Source: Platanthera guangdongensis
Taxonomy: Eukaryota; Streptophyta; Magnoliopsida; Asparagales; Orchidaceae
Direction of reading: 5' to 3'
NCBI GenBank assembly: GCA_039583875.1
Contig: CM077166.1
Location: 78,056,564 to 78,120,563 of the forward strand
Length of the DNA: 64,000 nt
Shown here: piece after piece, positions 21,480 to 33,264 of the stretch
How the letters are laid out: each line of letters opens with the position of its first letter
Position numbering within the stretch: position 1 is the first letter of the stretch
Notes under the pieces: model-generated
The model's database searches: none
Told to the model about the DNA's origin: nothing
Seen by the model: only the letters and a program-made list of their open reading frames with translations
Position numbers and translations under genes: made by a program

Positions 21480-22318
21480 TGCCCGTGACACGGGCATGTC
21501 AGGGGGCGTGACCTCCTTTGGTCGTTACCAGAGTATTGGTCGACGAACTGCGCTCGACGAACGTCGAGTATGGGGTACACGGCCTGTGATACGGGCGTGT
21601 CACAGGGCGTGTCGTGCTGTGTCGAGAGGTCGAAACTTTTCTCTCGAGTAGGTGGAAAAGTACTCGAGTAAGAGGGGGTGATATGGGCGTGTCATCCCTG
21701 TGACACGGGCGTGTCCTATCTGGGTACTCGAGTAGTTGGTTCTCTCTTGAGTAAGTCCCCTCGAGTAGGTCTCGAGTGGGTTACACGCCCCGTTTCACGG
21801 GCGTGACTAGGCTGACACGAGTGTGACATGGGCGTGTCACCTTGTCGTGGATAAGCCAGAATGAGTCGGTTCGTGTACCGCTTAAGGTACACTCCCTGTG
21901 ACACGGGTGTGTCACAGGGCGTGTCGGGGCCGAAAGGTGATTTTTCAGAGATTTTGTGGCCATTCATTTCCCTATCCTGAATCCAAGGGCTGGGCTCTGT
22001 CCAGGTGCTTATATGGCCGAGAACTGAGAGCAATTCCCCTTTATCTTCATCTTCTTCTTCTCCATCTCATTTCAAGAGAGAGAAAGAGAAAGGGAGAGCA
22101 AGGGAAGGAAAGGAGAAAGCAAGCTAGCTGCTGGAGGAGCTGCGGAGTGCGGATTGAAGATCCGAGAACAGATTCGTGAAGGCAAAGCCAAGGCGGTGAC
22201 TTCCATCTGGCTACTTCATAGCGCTGAATCGATCTTCAAGGGTAACGATCTACTTCTTGTATATCGAAGTCCTCTCTTTATGCATGTGTGTGGGATCCTC
22301 CACCAAGAGGTGGATTTT
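21480..22318 (+). repeat. Tekay-like LTR copy A, part 2
   Basis: Continues copy A after the Tat-like insertion. 21480-21935 is an array of CACG-GG-CGTG and TACTCGAGTA inverted repeats (hairpin at 21894-21919, arms CCCTGTGACACG / TGTGTCACAGGG). TTATAT at 22009-22014 is the likely TATA box. A leader-like segment with a GAGA-rich stretch follows (22075-22125). It ends at GGTGGATT (about 22318), where an inverted copy of the same LTR begins. Confidence 0.85.
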
Positions 22319-23820
22319 ATAATCTACCAATCACAATCATATCACAAATGCCGGTATCCACCAGACGCCTCATGCACTCAGGGCACCTTATTGGTGTACC
22401 GGATATACCAGTCATACATCGCCAATCGAGGCTCTTCAGATGTTGGTTGGGCGGTTCAAGCCTAGTCCAACAATCTCACGATTGGCGATATCCCGTCCAT
22501 ACCACTCAGAGGTACTACCTCGCAGCATTCACAAACAACCAGAGCAGATCGACCCACACCATGTGGTATGGTAGCCAGGTCTATCGAGGCTCCCCTGGCA
22601 GTACCACCCATCGACCCCTCACCTATTTCCGATCGACCCACAACTGTGGTGCAATACGTAGGGTCCTCCTCACTTTCCCCAAACATTGCCACCCATCGAT
22701 CCTCACTAATACGGACCAACCCACACCATGTGGTGTAACAAGCTAGGTTCATCCCGCATTTTCCCCAGCCATATTACCCATTGATCGCTCAATAGGAGCT
22801 TATGCAAAGCCTCCTTACAACCATAATACACATCCAAACATACATTCGTTCCACAATACATAAATGTTTCATATAATCAAATCCACAGAGTCTTCTCCGA
22901 TTTACCCATGATCATCACCAATCCAGACTACCCGTCCAGATGGGCTTCACACAACATGCCTATGCCGTACTCCACACTTCCAGCTCTAGATGCAGACTCA
23001 ACCACGGAATCGCTCAGGTCTATCAAGGCTCCCCTGGTAGTACCACCCATCAACCCCTCACCTATTTCCGATCGACCCACAACTGTGGTGCAGCACGTAG
23101 GGTCCTCCTCACTTTCCCCAAACATTGCCACCCATCGATCCTCACTAATACGGACCAACCCACACCATATGGTATAACAAGCTAGGTTCATCCCGCATTT
23201 TCCCCAGCCATGTTACCCATTGATCGCTCGACAGGAGCTTATGCAATGCCTCCTTACAGCCACAATATACATCCAAACATACATTCATTCCACAACACAT
23301 AAACTTTTCATATAATCAAATCCACGAAGTCTTCTCCGATTTACCCATGATCATCACCAATCCAGACTACCCATCCAGATGGGCTTCACACAGCATGCCT
23401 ATGCCGTACTCCACACTTCCGGCTCTAGATGCAGACTTAACCACGGAATCGCTTACGAAATCAACCTCTTGGTGGAGGATCCCACGAACATGCATAAAGA
23501 GAGGACTTTGATGTCCAAGAAGGACATCATTAACCTTGAAGATCGCTTTGGCGCCATGAAGTAGCCGGATGGAAGTCACCTCCTCGGCTTTGCCTTCACA
23601 AATCCATTCTCGGATCTTCAATCCGCACTCCGTAGCTCCTCCAGCAGCTAGCTTGCTTTCTCCTTTCCTTCCCTTGCTCTCCCTTTCTCTTTCTTTGTCT
23701 TGAAATGAGATGGAGAAGAAGAAGATGAAGATAAAGGGGAATTGTTCTCAGTTCTTGGCCATATAAGCACCTGGACAGAGCCCAGCCCTGGGATTCAGGA
23801 TAGGGAAATGAATGGACACA
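22319..23820 (-). repeat. Tekay-like LTR copy B (3' LTR of element M), distal part, inverted
   Basis: Reads leftward as the continuation of the LTR starting at 46627, after the Sirevirus insertion. The minus-strand segment 23820-23464 matches copy A 21945-22318 in inverted orientation. Further left come a 439 bp tandem duplication and a segment matching 48308-48540. The last part of the LTR is missing, and the end at 22319 joins copy A head to head. Confidence 0.82.
22576..23453. repeat. Tandem duplication of 439 bp in the Tekay-like LTR
   Basis: 22576-23014 and 23015-23453 are equal in length and alike throughout, both starting CAGGTCTATC and ending CGGAATCGCT. They differ by scattered point changes, so the duplication is old. 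Confidence 0.9.
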
Positions 23821-25617
23821 TGTTGGGTACATTGAAAATGTGTACCAGATTTGAAGAAGCCTCACCCTACTCAATGATATACATCAAGGTGTATTTGATG
23901 TGTTTTGAGTTTATTTGTGCAGGTTAAGTAATTGCAGGAAATATAAAAAAATTTCTAAGTCCATGTGTCGACACCTGGAAAGGCAGTGTCGACACTTATA
24001 AAGACTTGTGTCAACACTGGAGAAAAGCTCTGTCGACACTTGGAGTAAATTGTGTCGACACCAGGAAAGGCAGAGTCGACACTAGAAGAAATGTGTCGAC
24101 ACATACAGGTAGTGTCGACACACTGTGAAGAATAGTCGACATAAATTATGTCGACACTTAGAGGCAGTGTCGACACCCAGAGAAGCTTAGTCGACATCAA
24201 ATGTGTCGACACCAATAAGATGTGTCGACACACAGAAGTATTTGTCAACATCAACTGTGTCGACACACAGGACTTGTGTCGACATACATCAAGTTTCAAC
24301 AAAGTTAAAGTAAAGAAGTACTTGTGTCGACACAATGAAGATGTGTCGCCACACATCAAGTTTCAGCAAAGTTAAAGTGAAGAAGTGTTTGTGTCGACAC
24401 ACTCAATCAGTGTCGACACATTCTAAAGAAGCAGTGTCGAGAAGCTGTTACAATAACACAAGGTGTTGTGTCGACACCACCAAGGCTAGTGTCGACACTT
24501 AGTTCACTTGTGTCGACACTTGGTCTAATTGTGTCGACACATAATGAAGTTCAGTCTCGACACTTTCAGACAGAGACAGTGATTTCAAGAAGTGACTGGA
24601 TGACTTGACAGCTGCCATTTCCAACCGGTCAACTACTACTGTCAGAACTGTCAGAAGGTTGTTAGAAACCGGATCAGCCGGTTACCATGGAGGAAGACTA
24701 TAAAAAGGATTTCTCTTTCAACAGAAAGAGATGATCAAAAAAATAATCATTCATTGAAGAATACAGATTCTGATCAATACAGTTAGAAGTAATTATAGAG
24801 AAGATTTTCGACAGAAGATCTAGAAGAAGTTGGAGAGAGAGAGCTCCATCTAAGAAGAGCAGTTGCTGAACCAGGCAACAAAGAAAGATTCAGATTGAGA
24901 TCTGAATCTTAAGTCAGAAGCTGATTGAAGATCAACTTCACAGAATATTCAACCCTACTGAGTTCAGATTCAAGAAGCTTTGAAGAAAGCTAAGGGAGGT
25001 TGATCTCTGCCATCAAGTTCTTCCAAGAACAGTTCAAGAAGCCATCCATCCCTTCTCTCTCTTTCAGGGTGGTGGTTATATACCTTGTTTAATCAAATTT
25101 CTGTAAGATCTAATATAGATCTGAGCTGTAAGCCTATTTTATAAAGGTTAAGTGTAAGAGATATAAATCTCTGAGTGTAGGTCTTGTTGAAGACTGAGTG
25201 GTAGGGCTTTGTGCCTGAGTTGTAGGAGACTGTGTTCTCTGAGTGTAGGCCTTGGTGAAGGCTGAGGTAGGGCTGTTTGCCTGAGTTATAGGAGTGGGGA
25301 CACTCTGAGTTGTAGGAACCTGGTTTGGGTTCTGAGATGCTGTAAGATCTGAGGATCTGAGGTGAAGTGCAGAAGTTAGGCCGAATCAAGTACACTACTA
25401 GATAGGCGAAGGGGGAAAGTTGATGTACCCAGACCTTGGGGAACCACTATAAATACTATGTGCACTCCGTGAATGATTGTTTCTGTGATTGCGGTGCTGT
25501 TAGCTGTAGAATTTGCAATTGCTGTTTAAATTTCAGAACAGATTGTCTGCCTTTAAAGCAAAAGAAAAATTACACCTATTCACCCCCACTCTAGGTGTTT
25601 AGGCACTAATTCTTTCA
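23821..25617 (+). repeat. Outer Sirevirus 5' LTR
   Basis: 1,797 bp. A GTGTCGACAC array lies at about 23966-24560, TATAAAAA at 24699-24706, and CTATTCACCCC near the end. It differs visibly from the 3' LTR at many sites (by eye a few percent), so it is older than the element nested inside it. Confidence 0.93.
23966..24560. promoter_or_regulatory. GTGTCGACAC palindrome array in outer Sirevirus 5' LTR
   Basis: The perfect 10-base palindrome GTGTCGACAC and near copies recur about every 20-40 bp, roughly 140 bp upstream of TATAAAAA (24699). Imperfect copies mostly differ by C/T or G/A, as in GTGTCAACAC. The same array is in the 3' LTR (44330-44935) and upstream of the 3' ORF (40640-40975). Confidence 0.85.
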
Positions 25618-25619
25618 AG

Positions 25620-25631
25620 TGGTATCAAAGC
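25620..25631 (+). other. Outer Sirevirus primer binding site (tRNA-Met)
   Basis: TGGTATCAAAGC, two bases after the LTR end, one mismatch from the usual TGGTATCAGAGC. Confidence 0.88.
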
Positions 25632-25709
25632 GAGGTTACTCAAAGAAGGACTTAACAGTCAGAGTGAGATCCTTAAGGCAGATTTAAGAATCAAGAAAGA
25701 ATCAAGAAA

Positions 25710-27745
25710 ATGTGTTCTAGTGAGAATCACAAAGAGCTGGGGTCAATGAAATTGCCAATATGTAGAGAAGAGATATTTGGCATATTGAAAGAGAGGGTCA
25801 GACTCTTTATGGAAGCTTCTGACCCAAGTATATATATTACAGTCAAAGAAGGCCCATATGAGCCCATGAAGATATCCATTCTGGATGCAAATCAGAAAAC
25901 TCCCAAGAACTTTTCTGAAATGACTAAAGATGAAATCATCCTGGCCACTATGGACAAGAGAGCCCAGAATATAATTGTTAGTGCCATTGATGACTCAACA
26001 TTTCGGAACTTAATTCATTGTAAAACCTCTAAAGAAATGTGGGACACATTAATAGTCTATATGGAGGGATTAGAGGAAGTAAGACAAGATAGGAAGTCAA
26101 TGTTAAATCAGGAATATGAAAGCTTCAGACAAGGAAAGTCTGATAGCATTACAAAATATTACAAGAAGTTCTATAGGATAGTTAATGAGTTGATGTCCTA
26201 TGGAAGAGACTTCAGTAACTATGAGCTGAATGACAAGTTCTTAAGATCCCTGATTAAGGACTGGGACACCAAGATTTGTGACATTAGGGAAGTGGCCAAA
26301 CTTGCTGATATACCCCGTCCAACCTTGTTTGGAAAACTGCTATATTATGAGATGCAGTTAATGGCTAGAAAGGAGGAAGAGAAGAATACTAGAGTGGAGC
26401 ACAAGGAAAAGTTTGTGGCCTTCAAGACTGAAGCCACTAAGAAGTACAGAAGCAAGTCTCCATCTCCACCTAAAATAATTGCTGAGGCTATCACAGATAA
26501 TTCAGATAGCTAGAGTTCTGATAGCAGTGAAAGTGATGAAGACTTTGCTGCTTTTACTAGGCACTTTCAAAGATTTCTAAAGAAGAGGCAGTGGAGGTCT
26601 AAGCCTTCCAATTGTCAGCCAAAAGATGACTACTATCAGAAGAGAAAGTCATCCAGGAATGACAGAAGCAGGTCCAAGCCAAGCAAAGCTACATCTTCAA
26701 AGATTGTGTGCTATTGCTGCAATAGATAGGGACATGTAGTGGCTGACTGTCCTGAAAAGAGGAAGGAGTCAGCTGACAAAAAGAAGACTCAGTTTAAGAG
26801 TAAAAAGGAAAAGTCCTTTGTTTCTAAGAAAGACAAGAGTTTGACAGACCAGTCATCTTCAAAAACAGAATCAGAAGCTGAAGCCTACATTGGATTATTT
26901 GCTGAGGTGGAAGAAGATGAGTTCATGCAGCTAATGAACTCAATTTATGAGCATGAAGACCATCAGTGTAAGGGACTAATGGCTATATCTGAAGGAGACA
27001 AGAGCCAGGATCAGCCTGGACCAAGCAAAGTACAAAGTCATTCTTCTAGTTCAATTTATAGTACTGAGTCAGAGTCAGATACATCTGCATTAAGTGATGT
27101 GAGTGAGTCTAAATCTGAAGGTGATATTCATCAACTGATTGATGAATATAGATATCTATTACAGGCACTTAAGAAGAGCAAAAAGCTGGTCAAAACTCTG
27201 ACTAAGGAAATTGCTGACCTTAAGATGGCTGCAACAGATTCAGAGAAATTACTGGATCAAAAACTGAATGAGATTGCCAGATTGAAAAACATAACTGTTA
27301 TTCAAATGGGCACAATCAATTTCAAGAATGATCAAATTAGAAATCTGGAGGTTAGACTTCAGAAGGAGAAAGAGATTGTGTCTAGCTTTTCTAAACCTAA
27401 ATCTGTTTTACCATTGATTGATGAGTTTGTACCTCAAAAGGGTAAGGCTGGATTAGGGTTTAAAAAACCTACCTAGACTGCTAGGTCCAAATCTAAAGGC
27501 AAAGCCCCAGTACAAAACAAGAAGCCTGCTGTAGATAATTCAGCTAGGGTTGTACCTAAACAAAGGTACAACAAGTTTGAGTGCTGGTGTTGTGGCAAGG
27601 TAGGCCACTTTGCCATAGATTGTTGGCACAATTCTAGTGTCAAGGAGAATAACAGTCTACCTGTGAGAAGACCTACATGCAGATTTGTTAGATTTCAGGC
27701 TAACATGAATCAAGGACCCAAAACTCATTTGGGTTCTAAGGTTAA
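25710..27745 (+). pseudogene. Outer Sirevirus gag, interrupted by stops
   Basis: Gag forms the virus-like particle and binds RNA. The first 267 aa (25710-26513) carry the copia gag core (KEMWDTLIVYMEGLEEVRQ, YESFRQGKSDSITKYYKKF, LNDKFLRSLIKDWD). A stop at 26514 is followed in frame by an acidic/Ser stretch and zinc knuckle 1 (CYCCNR-stop-GHVVADC, about 26709-26750). 26739-27476 is Lys/Ser-rich, then a likely coiled coil (SKKLVKTLTKEIADLKMA to LEVRLQKEKEIVSSF). A stop at 27474 precedes zinc knuckle 2 (CWCCGKVGHFAIDC, about 27582-27623). Two knuckles and a long coiled coil fit Sireviruses. The stops make it non-functional unless read through. Confidence 0.88.
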
Positions 27746-27779
27746 CTAGTCTTTATTGCAGGTGAGTCCAAGTGGCCAT

Positions 27780-29436
27780 GCCCCAATATAGTACTTGGAT
27801 AGTGGATGTTCCAGGCACATGACTGGAATAAGGGGGTTGCTGAAGGACTACACACCTATCATGGATGGCCCTAAAGTTACCTTTGGTGGTTCAGAAAAAG
27901 GAAACATCAAAGGCTTTGGTAACATTTCTAGAAACCAAATTACTATCACTCAAGTGGCCTATGTGAAGGGTTTAAAACATAACCTCATTAGCATAAGTCA
28001 GCTGAGTGATTTAGGATATGACATCTCATTTGTCAAGAATGGTTGTCATATCAAAAGGTCAAATGATCAAAAGATCATTTTGACAGGATATAGGAAGAGG
28101 AATGTTTATTGTCTTGACTTTGTATGTGAGAACAATGTTTCTCCTATTTGTCTTGTAGCTGATGAGAGAGTCTCACATTGTGTTAAATGGCACAAGAGGC
28201 TGGCTCATCTTAACTATAAGACTATTGACCAACTCTTTAGCAAAGAGTTAGTGAGGAATGATCCTCAGGTTAAGTGTATAAAGGACGGGATATGCTCAGC
28301 TTGTCAAAAAGGCAAGCAGACCAAATCCACCTTTCATAGCCTTGAAAACAAGGATTCAGTGAGGTGTCTTTACCTCTTGCATATGGATCTTTTTGGTCCT
28401 ATGCCAGTTCATAGTCTAGGTAGGAAGGTCTATACATTTGTCGTGGTAGATGACTATTCTAGATATTCCCGGGTGTTCTTTCTAAGACAGAAATCTGAAA
28501 CCCCAACTGTCTTATATAGTTTTGTTAAGCAAATTCAGAATGAGTTGAACAGTACAGTGGTCAAAATCAGAAGTGACCATGGTACTGAATTTCAGTCTGA
28601 AAGTATGACAAAACTATGTGAAGAATTTGAGATTTTTCAAGAATTTTCTTCACCTAGAACACCACAGCAAAGTGGTATTGCTGAAAGGAAGAATAGAACA
28701 TTGATAGAGGCTGGTAAAACTCTATTGAGTGACACTTCTCGTCCAGAATATTTCTGGACTGAGTCAGTAAATACTGCATGTCATGTGATCAATAGGGCTA
28801 CTATCACCAAGAGCCACAAAAAGACTCCCTATGAGATTATGAAGGGCAGAAAACCAAACTTATCATATTTTAGTATCTTTGGTTGCAAGTGCTATATACT
28901 TAACAATGACAAGTCTTATCTAACCAAGTTTGCTGCCAAATCCCAAGAGGGGATCTTTGTTGGGTACAACAATAATAGTAAGGCTTATAGGGTCTACAAC
29001 TTGATTACTCAAGTTGTAGAAGAGTCTATACATGTAGTATTTGATGAAACAAGACTGATTAACAGTGAGTTGCCAAGTAGTGCTTGCAGTTCTACAGGTT
29101 TAAATGAGAGAATGGACAAGCTTACCATTATAGAGGATTCTACTACAAATCAGGAAGTGGAAAATGGTGGCTGCTGTCTAGGGGGAGTACAAGACACTCC
29201 TGATGCTGAAGAAAATCAAGAGGTGCAGCTTAATGAAGAAGCTGGAGGTGTACAACCTGAAGATAGACAACCTCCAGCAAATAGCCACTTAAAGGATCAT
29301 CCAGCAAATCAGATAATTGGTGATCCAAGACAAGGAGTGCAAACAAGAAGCAGAAATCTGAGTACAGTTCTTTACTCCAGTTTCCTATCACAAGTGGAAC
29401 CAAAGAAATTTGAAGAAGCAGTTCTAGACTCACATT
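27780..29436 (+). pseudogene. Outer Sirevirus protease-integrase
   Basis: Protease starts with YLDSGCSRHMTG (catalytic Asp in LDSG, about 27795). One codon before Tyr is TAG where Trp is expected. From 27795 the frame is open for about 547 native codons: pre-integrase WHKRLAHLNYKTIDQL (about residue 132) and CSACQKGK, then the integrase core with HMDLFGPM (Asp, about 199), IRSDHGTEFQ (Asp, about 256) and QQSGIAERKNRTL (Glu, about 292). The C-terminal GKCKYIL-like and acidic linker follow, with HLKDHPANQIIGDPRQGVQTR, which leads into RT. The frame is cut at 29436 by the nested element and resumes at 37996. The integrase itself looks complete, the best preserved enzyme of the window. Confidence 0.92.
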
Positions 29437-31067
29437 TGTTGGGTATTGTATCCACGATTACCTGGATTTGAGGAAGCCCCCTGTCAAGCTAAGATGAATT
29501 CACAATGTATTTGATAAACTTTTTCAAGTTGTACTTGCAGTTTCTCCACGCTAAGTGCACACCAATGTCAGGGTGCAGTAGGTCAATATACACGGGTCTG
29601 CACGACGTAATCCCTCGTTGAGCAGATCAGTGTGTTGGCCTATGTGTACTCTCTCTATTGGAGTGCACTTACTTTCAAGTACAGGGTCGTTCATATGCAA
29701 GAGAAGACAAGGAGCATGGAGGATCAAGGAGCAGCTCCTAGGTGGAAGACGAAAAATCGTCCAAGGCAAATTCGACGAGAATCACCAAGTGATTCTCGCC
29801 GAATCGGCGAGAATCACTAGTGATTCTCGCCGAATCGACGAGAATCATCAGTGATTCTCGCCGACTCCTTTTGGCCATCTCAAAATAGTGCCAAGTAAGA
29901 TTCGGCGAGAATCACTTGTGATTCCCGCCGAACCAGTGGTCAAGCAGCCCATGTATAAAGTAAAATTCGTTGAGAATCGACAAGTGATTCGACGAGAATC
30001 ACAAACGATTCTCGACGAATCGTCGAGAATCACTTGGTGATTCTCGCCGATTCGTCGAGAATCGTCTGCGATTCTCGCCGATTTTGACTTGGCGTTTTCT
30101 CAGAATGCTGCTGGACCGGATTCTGCTTTTGGACTTGTTTGAACCGGATTTTGGGGATTTCTTTTGTGGGTCCCACAACGGTCAAATTTGCTGTAGCTAC
30201 AGTATTTATACTCGGGTATTTTGAACAGTAAATGAACGGAGAAAAGGAACAGTAACGAAGCCGCAACTAAACCCTAAAACCGCGAGTCCTCTCCGCCGCC
30301 GCCGTCGCCGTCGGGCAAGTAGGACACCGTCAACAAGAGAGATTTCTTCCCGATCTCCGGCGACAGAAGCTTAGCAAGGCTTGAGTCTCACGCGTCTATC
30401 CAGAGATCCTTTGTCTCTCGATTTGTTGATCGGAAAAACTTCCCATCCGAATCGATCGAGACGACCGATCCTCGTGTGACCGTTGGTAGACCAAGCTTGC
30501 TTCGCAACGAAGTTTGGATCTCCAAGTTCAGCAGCCGCTCGTCATCACAGCCGCTGATCCCGGAGCTAGCCGCCGCTCATGTACCGTCGCCGGTTCCGGG
30601 GAAATCCTCTCCAAGAGAGACCAAGGTCGTAGACTCTTCATCGACTTCAAGAACACGTCGTCGAACAAAGAGGAACACCGTAGTCTCCAAAAGAAGTTTG
30701 TATCACGTGTACATTCTACATTTTCATTTCGTTGTAAAGGAACTTTTGTTCCGAGTTGTAAGGGTTGGGTGCAACCCGCTTTGTGGGAGTGTTGACTCTC
30801 ACGTGTGGAAGGGCTCCTTCCGTTAGTGCAGGGATTGGATTTCAAACCCGTTGGTGAAGTGACCGAGTCGTCCCTTGTTGGGGAGATAGGTCGAAGGGGG
30901 AAAGTGGATGTACCCAAGTCGGGGAACCACTATAAATTTGCTGTGTATTCTGTGTGCTGTGGTTTTTGTTTTTATTGTGCAGGTACATCCGTAAATTCCG
31001 CAAAAGAACCACACGTCACCTATTCCCCCCCCATAGGTGCACATAGTTGACACTAGGTGGACTTTCA
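29437..31067 (+). repeat. Nested element 5' LTR
   Basis: 1,631 bp, TGTTGGGTATTG...GACTTTCA. An array of GATTCTCG-CGA hairpins lies at 29768-30083, TATTTATA at 30203-30210, then a CCGCCG-rich leader near 30285-30315 and CTATTCCCCCCC near the end. Confidence 0.94.
29768..30083. promoter_or_regulatory. GATTCTCG-type hairpin array in nested 5' LTR
   Basis: Near-perfect hairpins. One at 29791-29815 has arms GATTCTCGCCGA / TCGGCGAGAATC around one A. One at 30007-30031 has GATTCTCGACGA / TCGTCGAGAATC. The C-G pair of the first is an A-T pair in the second, a compensatory change. The array lies about 120 bp upstream of TATTTATA. The 3' LTR copy is at about 36690-37005. Confidence 0.85.
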
Positions 31068-31069
31068 AG

Positions 31070-31080
31070 TGGTATCAGAG
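31070..31080 (+). other. Nested element primer binding site
   Basis: TGGTATCAGAG followed by GG, two bases after the LTR end. It matches the tRNA-Met complement except at its end. Confidence 0.85.
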
Positions 31081-31141
31081 GGAGGTTGCTCTTCAAAAAG
31101 GTTAACACCTTGAGCAGAATCCTGCCACCAGTGTCAGAAGC

Positions 31142-32714
31142 ATGGATCTGGATTATGACGTATTGCCACTCAAACTCCCTGCATGCTCAAAGGATTATTA
31201 TCCTATCTGGAGGATGAGAGTATTATTTCACCTTGATGCTATCGATCCTCGAGCATCCTTCATCCTGGAGGAGGGTCCGTTTATTCCCATGAAGACCTCC
31301 GACTCTGGGATCCAGGTGCCCATGTGCATTGCAGAGATGACAGAGATGGAACTCTCATTCTTCCAACTAGACCAGAGGATTCGACAAATTATCATGGATG
31401 TCTGGTCTGGAGCCTCTCGCTCCAGGTTGGAAAAAATGTAAAACGGCTAAATCTCTGTGGATGATGATCTCAGAGCTGATGGGGGGGTCAGAGAAAGCTG
31501 AACTATGCTGCCAATCAGAGGATGAGGCGTATGTGGGGGTCCTCACTTCTGAAGATGAATGTAAGGATCCTTCGGATTGCATCAGAGCTCCAGTATCCCT
31601 GTCAGAGACTGAAGAAGATAGTGAGGAAAGCAGCCCCGACGAGGAAGAAACATTGGTCACTGATTCTAATGACAATAACCCAGATGAGCAGGTATCATCT
31701 TCATCCTGTCCCACATCTTTTGACTTTTCTAAAGACAGAAACTGCTCTCCTCCAGAAAATACTGATTCCCTGAAGAGAGCCCTTCAGGAAAGCAATCTAC
31801 TTGCTGAGGAGCAAGCTCAAGAGATTGCTCGACTGAAGATCTTGTTGGTTCTCCAATTGGCGTCCAACAAGGTCAAGGACTCTAAGATCTCAGCTCTAGA
31901 GAATAGTCTAGATAATGAGAAACGTATAGTATCTAACTTTTCCAAAGTTGATGCTATAAAAAGAAAGCAAGAAACCGGGTGGATCTCCCGGATTATCCAG
32001 GGATGGAGAAATGGGGAAACAGTGTTCCGACCTCCCACTCCAAGCGGGAAGGCAACTCATCATGCCTTCAGGTATGACCACAGGAATAATCGTGGTCACT
32101 GCAAGGGTGAATTGTCCCCATGTGGAAACGTCCATAGTGCAAGAGGCATCATGGCCACCTATGAGGAAATACCTAAGGCTCATTCTGAGCCCTTTGTATT
32201 CACGGCCACTGCCACAACGAAGTGTGGATCTGCATGTCCTAGTTCACAGAAGAATTCTCTCCATTCGAGGACACGGGATAGGGAGAATGGAAGTCATGAT
32301 GTCAGGCGTCATGGAGCCTCAGCAAGGAAGATGCCTGAAAGAATGGCACCACCTTCTCGGCCTCATAGCGCTCACATCATGCATTCGTTCCACCCTTCAT
32401 CATGCCTCGATGGAAAAGGAATTTGTGCAACAAGAACATGCCCTATCCCTTTGAGACCTAGGACCGTGACTACATTAGTCACTAGATCAGGTCGAAAACG
32501 GCGATACAACATTCACTCTTGTTGGTGCTGCGGCAAAGTGGGACACTTTGCCATTGACTGTTGGCACAACCTCTCTGTGCCCACAGCAAGGGCTTATCCA
32601 CATTATAGGGACAGAGGCAGTCTTCCAGACAGGTTTTCTCAAGGAAGGCAGTTGCATGCTTATGCTAATAGAAACCTAGGACCCAATATGATTTGGGTTC
32701 CTAAGGTAAAGTAA
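31142..32714 (+). pseudogene. Nested element gag, internally deleted and frameshifted
   Basis: MDLDYDVLPLKLPACSKDY starts the gag (31142). The frame is lost near 31400-31440, where KCKTAKSLWMMISELMGGSEK continues in another frame, and the second half of the capsid-like domain is missing. An open frame then runs to 32714 through an acidic Glu/Asp/Ser region (about 31510-31700), a likely coiled coil (LLAEEQAQEIARLKILLVLQ) and the zinc knuckle CWCCGKVGHFAIDC (32525-32566), the same as knuckle 2 of the outer gag. It ends GPNMIWVPKVK. It may still bind RNA; whether it makes particles is doubtful. Confidence 0.85.
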
Positions 32715-33264
32715 TTCTGTCTTGCAGGGTAGTCTAGGTCCCCGTGAATACTATGGGAACTAGACAGTAAGTGGGTCAAGGCTAACTTGGAACAAGCGTC
32801 TGCAATAACAGATGTACTACCTGTTGAGCATACTCACTTCAAGCTACTAATATGTTCTACCTGTGGGACTAAGACGATGACTCTCCAAATCCCAGGTAAT
32901 TTTGATCAGTTCAAGGACTTGTGTCATGATGCATCCTCATTCAAATTAAATATATATATATATATATATTTTTATCCTTGTGTATACGTATACTTATGCT
33001 TATCATATATGTGTGCACCTTTAAGGAGAGATTACCTTGAGGCATGCAAACCATTACACATCAATAAAAGGTTAACAAAGATATGTCATTGCGAATTTCG
33101 ACAAATCACAATTGACATCAAAAAGTGTCTGGAGAAGTCTCGCTCAAATCCGATTAGATTGTCGTTATAATAAACATGTATTTATTAATCTTGTATTAAC
33201 TTGACACTCGAAGAATTTGAAAATGGTGCAATGATTCCCAAAGTGTCAAGAAAAACATCAATAT
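32715..33264 (+). other. Nested element spacer where pol is missing
   Basis: Between gag and the promoter-like block. It holds a (TA) run near 32950-32968 and no protease, integrase, RT or RNase H similarity that I can see. This is the point where the polymerase genes are gone. Confidence 0.6.

Noticed and set aside
23966..24560. GTGTCGACAC repeats as CRISPR or operator array of a bacterial type
   Set aside because: Short, irregularly spaced, located in a U3 region of a copia LTR.
30476..31068. Several frames of 80-129 codons duplicated at 37383-37969, possibly a host gene fragment
   Set aside because: They are the transcribed leader of the nested LTR, present in both LTRs, without a consistent domain.
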